Positions 1-5,031 of a stretch of DNA of 5,031 nt are shown piece after piece; the stretch's first letter is position 1; each line of letters begins with the position of its first letter. Below the pieces are notes generated by a model that did no database searches, was not told where the DNA came from, and saw only the letters and a program-made list of their open reading frames with translations. The position numbers and the translations under genes are program-made. This DNA comes from Geminicoccaceae bacterium (lineage in GTDB: Bacteria; Pseudomonadota; Alphaproteobacteria; Geminicoccales; Geminicoccaceae), in NCBI GenBank assembly GCA_030824835.1, contig JAPJRA010000348.1, forward strand, positions 1-5,031. The letters run 5' to 3'.

Positions 1-544
1 TGCCGGCCGGGCGATTGGGCACCACCATGTAACGCAGCTCGGCCGTGCTGTCGTGAACCACGACGTCCGTGCCGGCCGGCAGATCGAGGCCGAACTCGCC
101 CAGCACCGCACGCGGCTCGCGCACGACCCGGCTGCGGTAGGCCCGCGACTTGTACCAGTCCGGCGAGGGTCCCAGCAGCAGGCGCGGGTAGCACGAGCAC
201 AGCGTGCACACGATCACGTTGTGCACGCCGGGTTCGTCGGCCACGGCCCGGATCGGGATCCCGCCGGCATCGACACCGAGCTCGGCCGCGGCGGCATTGA
301 CGTCGCGCAGGAGCCGTTCGCGGTAGGTCTGATCGACCCAGGCCCTGGCGACGAGCCGGGCACCGTCGGCGTGGCTGTGGCTCGTCGTCGTCTCCAGCGC
401 CCGGCGCAGCTCGTCGGCGGTGCAGACACCCTTCGCGACGAGCAGGTCGGCCACGGCCTCGGTCAGCGCCATGTGGTAGGTGAGGGGGTGGTCCTCGACG
501 TCCAGCCGCCGCGGATGCTCGTGGTCGTGCGCGTGCGCGGTCAT
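1..544 (-). CDS. nthA: Cobalt-type nitrile hydratase alpha subunit (or thiocyanate hydrolase gamma-like), 3' end beyond window
   Basis: This is the metal-binding subunit of a nitrile hydratase family enzyme, which adds water to a nitrile (giving an amide) or, in the thiocyanate hydrolase branch, degrades thiocyanate in the cytoplasm. The 181 visible residues contain the signature claw VCTLCSC, with metal-ligand cysteines at residues 113, 116 and 118 (bases 191-208). In the family the second and third cysteines are oxidised to sulfinate and sulfenate. Threonine after the first cysteine is the classical cobalt marker; iron enzymes have serine. Other family blocks seen are ARLVARAWVD (62-71), PDWYKSRAYRSRVV (128-141) and EFGLDLP (150-156). 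The end visible here, RYMVVPNRPAG, normally lies about 25 residues before the C-terminus, so the stop is off the left edge. The start ATG overlaps the stop of the upstream beta C-half gene (ATGA), with a GAGAG element six bases upstream. The N-terminus is His-rich (H4, H6, H8, H10). Arginine follows CSCYP where nitrile hydratases usually have tryptophan, so the substrate is uncertain. Confidence 0.93.
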   Translation of the reverse strand, partial: MTAHAHDHEHPRRLDVEDHPLTYHMALTEAVADLLVAKGVCTADELRRALETTTSHSHADGARLVARAWVDQTYRERLLRDVNAAAAELGVDAGGIPIRAVADEPGVHNVIVCTLCSCYPRLLLGPSPDWYKSRAYRSRVVREPRAVLGEFGLDLPAGTDVVVHDSTAELRYMVVPNRPAG

Positions 545-840
545 GACAGGCTCTCACGTACGGGCTCGAGCCAGGGCTCGAAAATGTCCACGACCACGGC
601 ATCGCCCGGAGCCCCTCGATAGTCGGGCCAAAGCTCCGCCTGGGCAAAACGGACCCGGTACACCGGCACGAGCGGCAGCCCGTCCCGGCCGTAGGCCAAC
701 TCCTGGGGGTTCGGCTGCCGGTCGATCACGCCCAGCACCGTGCCCTGACGGCCACGCGTGTAGTGGGGTGTGCGGCAATGGCCGGGTGGATGGAACGCCT
801 TGACCCGGACCGGGCTGCCGTCCTCGAATAATGTGCTCAT
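541..840 (-). CDS. Nitrile hydratase beta subunit, C-terminal (SH3-like) half as a separate protein
   Basis: This 99-residue protein equals the C-terminal half of a nitrile hydratase beta subunit, or the alpha subunit (ScnA) of thiocyanate hydrolase. It should pack against the metal-bearing subunit and form part of the active-site cleft. The diagnostic block GHCRTPHYTRGRQGTV at residues 20-35 carries the arginines that, in known structures, lie near the oxidised cysteine claw. It is followed by VYRVRF (60-65), ELW (69-71) and the closing strand VVVDIFEPWLEP (82-93), all typical of this SH3-like domain. Met at 840-838 is chosen because it overlaps the preceding gene's TGA as ATGA, has a GGGAGG ribosome site ten bases upstream, and begins just before the conserved FEDGSPVRV strand. 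The frame stays open further upstream to about 1080, but that extension is arginine- and alanine-rich shadow of the upstream gene. Its own TGA overlaps the next gene's ATG. Usual nitrile hydratases carry both beta halves in one chain of about 210-230 residues, so this is a natural split. Confidence 0.92.
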   Translation of the reverse strand: MSTLFEDGSPVRVKAFHPPGHCRTPHYTRGRQGTVLGVIDRQPNPQELAYGRDGLPLVPVYRVRFAQAELWPDYRGAPGDAVVVDIFEPWLEPVRESLS

Positions 841-1151
841 GCGGACGGCGCCTCCCGATGTCGGCGCTCGACCTCGGCCACGGCGATGCCCAGCTCCTGA
901 ACGCCCAAGATTCCCTTTTCCAGCAGCAGGTTGGTGATCGAGCTTATCCAGCGCTCGAAATAGCCGAGCTCGTCGTAGATGCCGGGGCCGAGGTCCTCGA
1001 CACCGCGCCGCAGCTCGTCCAGCGTCAGCAGCCGCTTGGCCATGAGCAGGCGCAGGATGGCGTCGACCTTGTTCTCCCATGGGGCGAGCTCGTGCTCATG
1101 ATGATCGATCGTGCCTGCGGGCAGCCCGCCCATGTCGTGATGTCGTCGCAT
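837..1151 (-). CDS. Nitrile hydratase beta subunit, N-terminal helical half as a separate protein
   Basis: This 104-residue protein corresponds to the N-terminal helical half of nitrile hydratase beta, or to the beta subunit (ScnB) of thiocyanate hydrolase. The opening HDMGGLPAG (residues 4-13) matches the conserved HD-GG start of the family. W25-E26 (PWENKV) matches the WE of the first helix. DELRR at 45-49 places Arg48 at the position of the conserved beta arginine (Arg52 in Rhodococcus numbering, from memory) that hydrogen-bonds to the oxidised cysteines. YFERWISSITNLLLEKGIL (71-89) is the typical Y-RW helix followed by the start of the next helix. Met at 1151-1149 is chosen because the family motif begins four residues later; the upstream in-frame stretch (PPRQVTIWRKHRG and onwards) looks non-coding, and the ribosome site is weak. 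The TGA overlaps the next ATG. This is the first gene of the cluster, and its promoter should lie in the divergent region to its right. Several histidines sit near the N-terminus (H4, H5, H17, H18, H20). Confidence 0.9.
   Translation of the reverse strand: MRRHHDMGGLPAGTIDHHEHELAPWENKVDAILRLLMAKRLLTLDELRRGVEDLGPGIYDELGYFERWISSITNLLLEKGILGVQELGIAVAEVERRHREAPSA
851..856 (-). promoter_or_regulatory. Shine-Dalgarno site of the beta C-half gene
   Basis: Read on the minus strand this is GGGAGG, a strong match to the anti-16S sequence, ending ten bases before the ATG at 840-838. It lies inside the last codons of the upstream gene. It supports the start chosen for the C-half gene and shows that the gene has its own initiation signal, so the two beta halves are genuinely separate proteins and not a frameshifted single gene. 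Confidence 0.7.
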
Positions 1152-1199
1152 ACCCGTTCCAGCATTCCGCGGGGTTGGATCGGTGCCGCGGTGTTTCCG

Positions 1200-1253
1200 C
1201 CATATTGTCACTTGTCTCGGCGGCGACCGCAAGTGCGCGGCACTGGAATATGG
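1200..1253. repeat. Nested inverted repeat, possible operator
   Basis: CCATATT at 1200-1206 is the reverse complement of AATATGG at 1247-1253. Inside it, CACTTG at 1209-1214 is the reverse complement of CAAGTG at 1230-1235. The two dyads have nearly the same centre (about 1226 and 1222). CAAGTG occurs again at 1282-1287 as part of a nine-base direct repeat, CCGCAAGTG, at 1227-1235 and 1279-1287. The arrangement spans the candidate promoter, so it could bind a regulator of one or both divergent units. It could also be chance; arms of six and seven bases are short. Confidence 0.4.
1204..1232 (-). promoter_or_regulatory. Weak candidate sigma-70 promoter for the hydratase cluster
   Basis: On the minus strand, TTGCGG (1232-1227) and GACAAT (1209-1204) are separated by 17 bases. 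They match the -35 and -10 consensus at three and four of six positions. A transcript from here would start near 1197 and carry a leader of about 46 bases before the ATG at 1151. The match is weak and such matches occur by chance; support comes mainly from position and from overlap with the inverted repeat at 1200-1253. Confidence 0.25.
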
Positions 1254-1404
1254 TGCTGGCCCGGTCCCCGGGCATTGGCCGCAAGTGGCGATCTATATCC
1301 ATTCCAACCTCGGTGAAATCGGCTTTACTTCGACAGGCTCGCCGGTAGCTTCCGCCGCTGGCGCCGTTCGCTGTCACCGTTTGCCCGCTGCTGATCGATT
1401 TCGG

Positions 1405-3108
1405 ATGTCCATCGCCCGTCAGAAACTGCCCGACATCGCGCCGCCGGATGTTCTCGGCGGTGGCCGCGTGTCCTGGCCGGGCGGTGGGACGCTGCTCGCG
1501 GGTCTGCTCTGCCTGATTGTGGCGGCACCGCTGCTGGCCCTGCTGGGTTTCGCCGGCCAGCCCACCGAAGGGTTGTGGGCGCACCTCGCCGCCACCGTGC
1601 TGCCTGAATATGCCCGCAACAGCGCGCTGCTCTGTCTCGGTGTCGGGGCCGGGAGCATGGCCGTGGGCACCGGGGCGGCCTGGCTGGTGACGATGTACCG
1701 CTTCCCCGGCCAGCGGCTGCTCAACTGGGCGCTCGTCCTGCCCTTGGCCATGCCCGCCTACGTGCTGGCCTACGCGTATACCGACTTCCTGCAGGTGACC
1801 GGCCCGCTGCAGACGCTGCTGCGCGAGACCACGGGCTGGGGCTGGCGGGACTATTGGTTCCCCAACATCCGCTCGCTGGGCGGTGCCGTGTTCGCGCTGA
1901 CGGCCGCCCTCTATCCCTACGTCTATGTCCTGGCCCGCGCCGGCTTTGCCGAGCAGTCGATGTGCGCGCTCGAGGTCAGCCGCACCCTGGGTTGCACGCC
2001 GCTTGCGGCATTCCGGCGCGTGGGGCTGCCGCTGGCCCGCCCGGCGATCGCCGCCGGCATCGCCTTCGTCATGATGGAGACGCTGGCCGATTTCGGCGCC
2101 GTCGCCTATTTCGAGCTGCGCACCTTCACGACCGGCATCTATCGCGCGTGGTACGCTCTCGGCAGCCCCGCCGCCGCAGCCCAGCTGGCATCGCTGCTGC
2201 TGTTGCTGGTGGGCGCCGTGCTGGCGCTGGAATGGTGGGGGCGCGGGCATGGGCGGTTTGCCAGCGGCACGACCCACATCTTCCGCAAAAGCCAGATCGA
2301 GCTCACCGGTTGGCGGGCGGTGGCCGCTACCTTCTTCTGCTCCCTGCCGGTGCTCGTGGGCTTCCTGTTGCCCGGCCTGGTGCTGGCCAGCATGGCCTCC
2401 GCCGCCAGCGACGGGCTCGGCCTGAAGCGTGTCCTGGTCCTGACCGGCAACACGGCCCTGCTCGGCGCCATGGCCAGCGTTCTGATCGTCGCGGTGGCCA
2501 TCGTGGCGCTGCTCGCGGTCAATCGCGCCGGCAGCCCGGTCGCCCGCGGCCTGCTGCGCACGGCGGCGCTGGGCTACGCCGTACCCGGCGCGGTGATCGG
2601 CGTCGGCGTGCTCATCGCGGTGGGGGCGTTCGACGACACGATCGACGGGCTGGCCAAGATGCTGCGCGGCGGTGTCGGCACCGGGCTGGTCCTCGGCGGC
2701 ACCGTGGCGGTGCTGCTCTATGCCTACCTGGTCCGCTTCTTCGCGGTGGGCTTCAACCCGCTCGAGGCCGGCATGGCCAAGATCGCTCCGGCCCTGGGCG
2801 ATGCCGCCCGCGTGCTGGGCAGCCGGCCGCTGGCCGTGGCGGCACGGGTGCACCTGCCGCTGCTCCGCCCGAGCCTGATCAGCGCGATGCTGTTGGTCCT
2901 GGTCGACGTGATGAAGGAGCTGCCGGCGACGCTGATCCTGCGCCCGTTCAACTTCGACACGCTGGCGGTCCAGGCCTTCCAGCTCGCGACCACCGAGCAG
3001 CTCGACGGCGCGGCGCTCCCGTCCCTGGTCATCGTCGCCGTCGGCCTCGTGCCGGTGGTGCTGCTCTGCCGCATGTTGGATCGGGGCCGCGGAGCCGCCG
3101 CGAGCTGA
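1405..3108 (+). CDS. fbpB: Ferric iron ABC transporter permease, fused two-domain FbpB type
   Basis: This is the inner-membrane channel of an Fe(III) importer, 567 residues, as expected for permeases with two fused binding-protein-dependent transport domains. About twelve hydrophobic segments are seen, beginning with TLLAGLLCLIVAAPLLALLG at residues 29-48. Each half has an EAA-type loop that contacts the ATPase: around 188-210 (EVSRTLGCTPLAAFRRVGLP) and around 467-488 (AARVLGSRPLAVAARVHLP). Further family blocks are LPLAMPAYVLAYAYTDFLQ (112-130), ETLADFGAVAYF (225-236) and, highly typical of FbpB, DVMKELPATLILRPFNFDTL (501-520). The chosen ATG lies shortly before the first membrane segment; the frame is open further upstream to 1183 but that part is unlike the family, and no strong ribosome site marks the start. 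The likely partner binding protein is encoded at 4157-5031 on the other strand; no ATPase gene is in the window. The gene ends 13 bases from the stop of the convergent hydrolase. Confidence 0.93.
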   Translation: MSIARQKLPDIAPPDVLGGGRVSWPGGGTLLAGLLCLIVAAPLLALLGFAGQPTEGLWAHLAATVLPEYARNSALLCLGVGAGSMAVGTGAAWLVTMYRFPGQRLLNWALVLPLAMPAYVLAYAYTDFLQVTGPLQTLLRETTGWGWRDYWFPNIRSLGGAVFALTAALYPYVYVLARAGFAEQSMCALEVSRTLGCTPLAAFRRVGLPLARPAIAAGIAFVMMETLADFGAVAYFELRTFTTGIYRAWYALGSPAAAAQLASLLLLLVGAVLALEWWGRGHGRFASGTTHIFRKSQIELTGWRAVAATFFCSLPVLVGFLLPGLVLASMASAASDGLGLKRVLVLTGNTALLGAMASVLIVAVAIVALLAVNRAGSPVARGLLRTAALGYAVPGAVIGVGVLIAVGAFDDTIDGLAKMLRGGVGTGLVLGGTVAVLLYAYLVRFFAVGFNPLEAGMAKIAPALGDAARVLGSRPLAVAARVHLPLLRPSLISAMLLVLVDVMKELPATLILRPFNFDTLAVQAFQLATTEQLDGAALPSLVIVAVGLVPVVLLCRMLDRGRGAAAS

Positions 3109-3121
3109 GCATCGTCAAGGC

Positions 3122-4120
3122 TCAGGGAAAGCAGTCGGCCGCCGCCCAGGTCATCCCTTCGGCCTGCGCCATGTCCTCGCCGTTGGTGACGACGCAGACG
3201 GTGAGCGGCCGGGCCTTGCCGGTGAAGTGGTAGACGGCAGGGGAGCACCCGGGGCCGCCCCCGGTGTGGCCCAGCGCCAGGCACGGGACATCACCCATCT
3301 CGACCATCAGCCCGAGGCCATACCCGGGCACGTGCCAGGGGCGCCCGGCAATCGAGCCGCCTACGGCGACCCCGCTGGTCATCGTGGCGCGCAGCTCCGC
3401 TGGCAGGAGATCGCCGGTCAGTAGGGCGTGCAGCAGCCGTGCTGCGTCGAGCGCTGTGGCGCCGACGACGCCGGTGGCGATCCAGCGCGGGTCGTAACGC
3501 TCGCCCACCGCGACCGGCGGGCCGGCGCCGCCCAGATAGGCGCTCGGGCCGAAGCTGAACGTCGACAGCGCTACCTTGGACTCTGGGACGCCGGCACTTC
3601 GGATGCCCGAAGGAGCCAGCACGAGCTCGCCCAGCGCCGCGGCGAAGGGCCGGCCGGTGGTCGCGACGAGGACCCGCCGGAGCAGCATGTAGCCAATGTT
3701 GGAGTAGGCCCAGCCCCGCCCGGGCGCGAACAGCAGGCGAGCGGCATCGGTGTGGCGCAGGAACTCCGCGTCGCTCCAGGGCGGATCGCCGTTGCGGACC
3801 GCCTGGTGATAGGCGGCGAGATGGCCATAGTCGGGCAAGCCGCCGGTGTGCTGCAGGACCTGCCGCAGCGTGGCGGGCCCGAGCTCCGGCAGCGTCGCGT
3901 CCAGCTCGAGGCGCCGCGCCGCGACCAGGCGCAGTATCGCCGCGGCGATGATCGTCTTGGTGAAGCTGTAGAGCAGGAAGCGCGCGGAGTCGGCGGCGCC
4001 TTTCCCGCCACGACCGACCGTGGCGGACCAGGCGAGGTCGCCGTAGAGAATCCCGACCGCCGCCCGTCCGTCGGTGGTCGCGAGGCGGGCGGCGACGGCT
4101 TCGGCCGCCCGCGTCGTCAA
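3122..4120 (-). CDS. Serine hydrolase of the beta-lactamase (class C / penicillin-binding protein-like) family
   Basis: This 332-residue protein has the three catalytic motifs of the beta-lactamase/esterase superfamily: SFTK at 52-55 (nucleophile Ser52 and Lys55), YSN at 139-141, and HTGG at 285-288 in place of the KTG box. Family blocks LRQVLQHTGGLPDY (85-98) and GYGLGL (266-271) are also present. Members include beta-lactamases, DD-peptidases, esterases and amide hydrolases, so the substrate cannot be named. No signal peptide is seen, so it appears cytoplasmic as annotated. The start is TTG at 4120-4118: the frame closes upstream at the TAG of the iron-binding protein gene, no ATG or GTG lies between, and the first internal Met (145) would remove the nucleophile. 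There is no clear Shine-Dalgarno site, so translation may depend on ribosomes finishing the upstream gene 36 bases away. It is probably co-transcribed with that gene and converges on the permease. Cysteines 280, 292, 309 and 330 are clustered towards the C-terminus. Confidence 0.88.
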   Translation of the reverse strand: MTTRAAEAVAARLATTDGRAAVGILYGDLAWSATVGRGGKGAADSARFLLYSFTKTIIAAAILRLVAARRLELDATLPELGPATLRQVLQHTGGLPDYGHLAAYHQAVRNGDPPWSDAEFLRHTDAARLLFAPGRGWAYSNIGYMLLRRVLVATTGRPFAAALGELVLAPSGIRSAGVPESKVALSTFSFGPSAYLGGAGPPVAVGERYDPRWIATGVVGATALDAARLLHALLTGDLLPAELRATMTSGVAVGGSIAGRPWHVPGYGLGLMVEMGDVPCLALGHTGGGPGCSPAVYHFTGKARPLTVCVVTNGEDMAQAEGMTWAAADCFP

Positions 4121-4124
4121 GGCT

Positions 4125-4156
4125 GGGCGCAGAGGTCGACGCCCGCCGTCAACGGC
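4125..4156 (-). other. Short hairpins between iron-binding protein stop and hydrolase start
   Basis: On the minus strand the 36-base spacer begins, right after the TAG, with GCCGTTGACGGC (4156-4145), a short dyad. It continues with GGGCG (4144-4140) pairing with CGCCC (4129-4125) across a ten-base loop. No T-run follows, so this is not a convincing intrinsic terminator. It may limit access to the TTG start or attenuate the downstream gene. Short GC stems are common in DNA of this composition. Confidence 0.3.
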
Positions 4157-5031
4157 CTACCGCCAGCCGCAGCTGTCGGTGATCATCGCGGCCTCGGCGC
4201 TGTTCTTGGCGTACAGGGTCGGATTGAGCGGGTCCTGCTTGAACTCGCCCCAGCTGGCCAGTACGGGGTGCGGCTTGACCTCGGGGTTGGCCGGATATTC
4301 GAGGCTGACGTCGGCGAAGTAACGCTGGGCTTCGGGAGCGGTCAGCCATTCCAGCAGCTTGACGGCATTGTCCTTGTTCGGGGCCGATTTCAGCACACCG
4401 GCGCCCGATACGTTGACATGGGTGCCGCGGTCGCCCTGGTTGGGGAAGAACACGGCGAGCTGCTCGCCGATCGCCTGGTCCTCGGGCTTGGTCGACGCCT
4501 TGAGGCGGGCGAGATAGTAGGTATTGGAGATGGCGATGTCGCCGACACCGGCGGCCACGGCCTTGATCTGGTCGGTATCGCCACCCTCCGGCGGGCGGGC
4601 CATGTTGGCGACCAGGCCCTCGCACCATTTTGCGGTGGCCTCGGGGCCGTCGGCTGCCAGGATCGAGCCGACCAGGCTCAGATTGTACACGTTGGTGCTG
4701 CTGCGGACGAGGATCTTGCCCTTGAACTGCGGCTCCGCCAGCGCCTCGTAGGTGCTGAGTGTCGCAGGGTCCGTGCGGCCCTTGGCATAGACCAGCACCC
4801 TGGCCCGCATGGCCATGCCGTACCACAGGTGGTCGGGGTCGCGCAGATGGGCCGGGATGCGCTCCTCGAGCAGCGCCGACTCGATCGGCTGCAGCAGACC
4901 GAGGCCACCCGCCTGGGCCAGCCGGCCGGCATCGACGGTGATGAAGACGTCGGCGGGACTGTTGGCCCCCTCGCTCTGCATGCGCTGGATCAGCTGCTCG
5001 TGGGTACCATCGACGACGTTGACCTCGATTC
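4157..5031 (-). CDS. fbpA: Periplasmic Fe(III)-binding protein of ABC transporter (FbpA/FutA type), N-terminus beyond window
   Basis: This is the solute-binding protein that captures ferric iron in the periplasm and delivers it to the permease. The 290 visible residues start inside the first lobe (IEVNVVDGTHEQLIQRMQSE) and run to the stop. The signal peptide and first 50 or so residues lie off the right edge; a Met at 4981-4979 is internal, because the homologous sequence continues upstream of it. Family blocks are GANSPADVFITVDAGRL and FKGKILVRSSTNVYNLSLVG. The iron-binding pair of adjacent tyrosines is in SNTYYLARL (Tyr codons at 4519-4514). Another tyrosine in STNVYNLSL lies 56 residues earlier, the spacing I recall for the third tyrosine ligand in FutA-class proteins. 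The C-terminal PNKDNAVKLLEWLTAPEAQ is also typical. The gene is followed by the serine hydrolase, not by a permease; the FbpB-type permease at 1405-3108 is on the opposite strand. Substrate other than Fe(III) is unlikely given the tyrosine pair. Confidence 0.92.
   Translation of the reverse strand, partial: IEVNVVDGTHEQLIQRMQSEGANSPADVFITVDAGRLAQAGGLGLLQPIESALLEERIPAHLRDPDHLWYGMAMRARVLVYAKGRTDPATLSTYEALAEPQFKGKILVRSSTNVYNLSLVGSILAADGPEATAKWCEGLVANMARPPEGGDTDQIKAVAAGVGDIAISNTYYLARLKASTKPEDQAIGEQLAVFFPNQGDRGTHVNVSGAGVLKSAPNKDNAVKLLEWLTAPEAQRYFADVSLEYPANPEVKPHPVLASWGEFKQDPLNPTLYAKNSAEAAMITDSCGWR

Larger units (their letters stand above)
1152..1404. other. Divergent intergenic region between hydratase cluster and iron permease
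   Basis: This stretch separates two genes transcribed away from each other, so it must hold promoters for both unless distant ones are used. It is visibly richer in A and T than the flanking genes, for example around 1201-1207, 1246-1252 and 1291-1303, as expected for regulatory DNA. A reading frame continuous with the permease stays open back to a GTG at 1183, but its translation (many Cys, His and Gly residues, no hydrophobic segments) does not resemble permease N-termini. No convincing Fur, Irr or sigma-54 consensus was seen by eye. The stretch just upstream of the permease ATG lacks a good Shine-Dalgarno sequence. Confidence 0.7.

Noticed and set aside
53..622. Plus-strand open frame across the alpha subunit gene.
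   Set aside because: Shadow of the minus-strand hydratase genes; no family resemblance, while the minus strand carries the CTLCSC claw.
837..840. Possible frameshift breaking a normal beta subunit into two.
   Set aside because: The break falls exactly between domains, gives an ATGA overlap with a strong ribosome site, and the split arrangement is known in this family.
1183..1404. N-terminal extension of the permease from a GTG at 1183.
   Set aside because: The extra 74 residues have no membrane segment or family similarity, the DNA there is AT-richer and repeat-bearing, and the ATG at 1405 sits at a normal distance before the first membrane helix.
1152..1404. Fur or Irr iron-regulator box for the iron permease.
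   Set aside because: No stretch resembling GATAATGATAATCATTATC or the Irr element was found by eye on either strand.
1096..2853. Long minus-strand open frame (about 585 codons) opposite the iron permease.
   Set aside because: Its translation is dominated by Gln, His, Arg, Gly and Ala with no hydrophobic or family pattern. It runs antisense to a well-supported permease and into the hydratase start, which is the usual shadow-frame behaviour in GC-rich DNA.
3088..3102. GC-rich stem (CGCGG/CCGCG) near the end of the permease as a terminator.
   Set aside because: It lies inside the coding sequence, has a five-base stem and is not followed by a T-run.
1854..3233. Long plus-strand open frame (about 459 codons) overlapping the permease in another frame.
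   Set aside because: Arg/Gly/Pro/Ala-rich shadow of the permease gene; the permease frame has membrane segments and both EAA loops.

Overview
This 5,031-base window is very GC-rich and densely coding. It looks like a chromosomal segment of a high-GC proteobacterium, most likely an alphaproteobacterium. That placement is inferred from codon and GC bias and from the general look of the proteins; it was not checked by any search. No RNA gene, insertion sequence, CRISPR array or phage gene was found.

Left part (1-1151, minus strand): a three-gene cluster for a non-corrin, cobalt-type enzyme of the nitrile hydratase / thiocyanate hydrolase family. Transcription runs right to left. First comes a small protein equal to the N-terminal half of a nitrile hydratase beta subunit (837-1151). 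Next is a small protein equal to the C-terminal SH3-like half of beta (541-840). Last is the metal-binding alpha subunit (1-544), cut by the window edge. Each junction is an ATGA overlap, so the subunits are translationally coupled. The split-beta layout and the gene order match thiocyanate hydrolase (scnB-scnA-scnC) and resemble three-subunit nitrile hydratases. The alpha chain lacks the insertion I recall from thiocyanate hydrolase gamma, so the substrate is left open.

Middle (1152-1404): a 253-base divergent intergenic region, AT-richer than its surroundings. It contains a nested inverted repeat and repeated CAAGTG hexamers that overlap a weak candidate promoter for the hydratase genes.

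Right part (1405-5031): pieces of a ferric-iron ABC importer. A fused two-domain permease of the FbpB type lies on the plus strand (1405-3108). An FbpA/FutA-type periplasmic iron-binding protein lies on the minus strand (4157-5031, N-terminus outside the window). Between them, on the minus strand, is a beta-lactamase-fold serine hydrolase (3122-4120) with a TTG start. It follows the binding-protein gene in the same reading frame after a TAG stop and a 36-base gap. The permease and the hydrolase converge, with 13 bases between their stops. No ATPase (FbpC) gene is inside the window.

Binding protein and permease probably work together to bring Fe(III) across the inner membrane. The hydratase cluster probably hydrates or hydrolyses a nitrile-like or thiocyanate substrate. 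Nothing here proves a functional link between the two, and no clearly undescribed system is evident. The most interesting points are the split beta subunit with its mixed substrate signature, and the in-frame binding protein-hydrolase junction.
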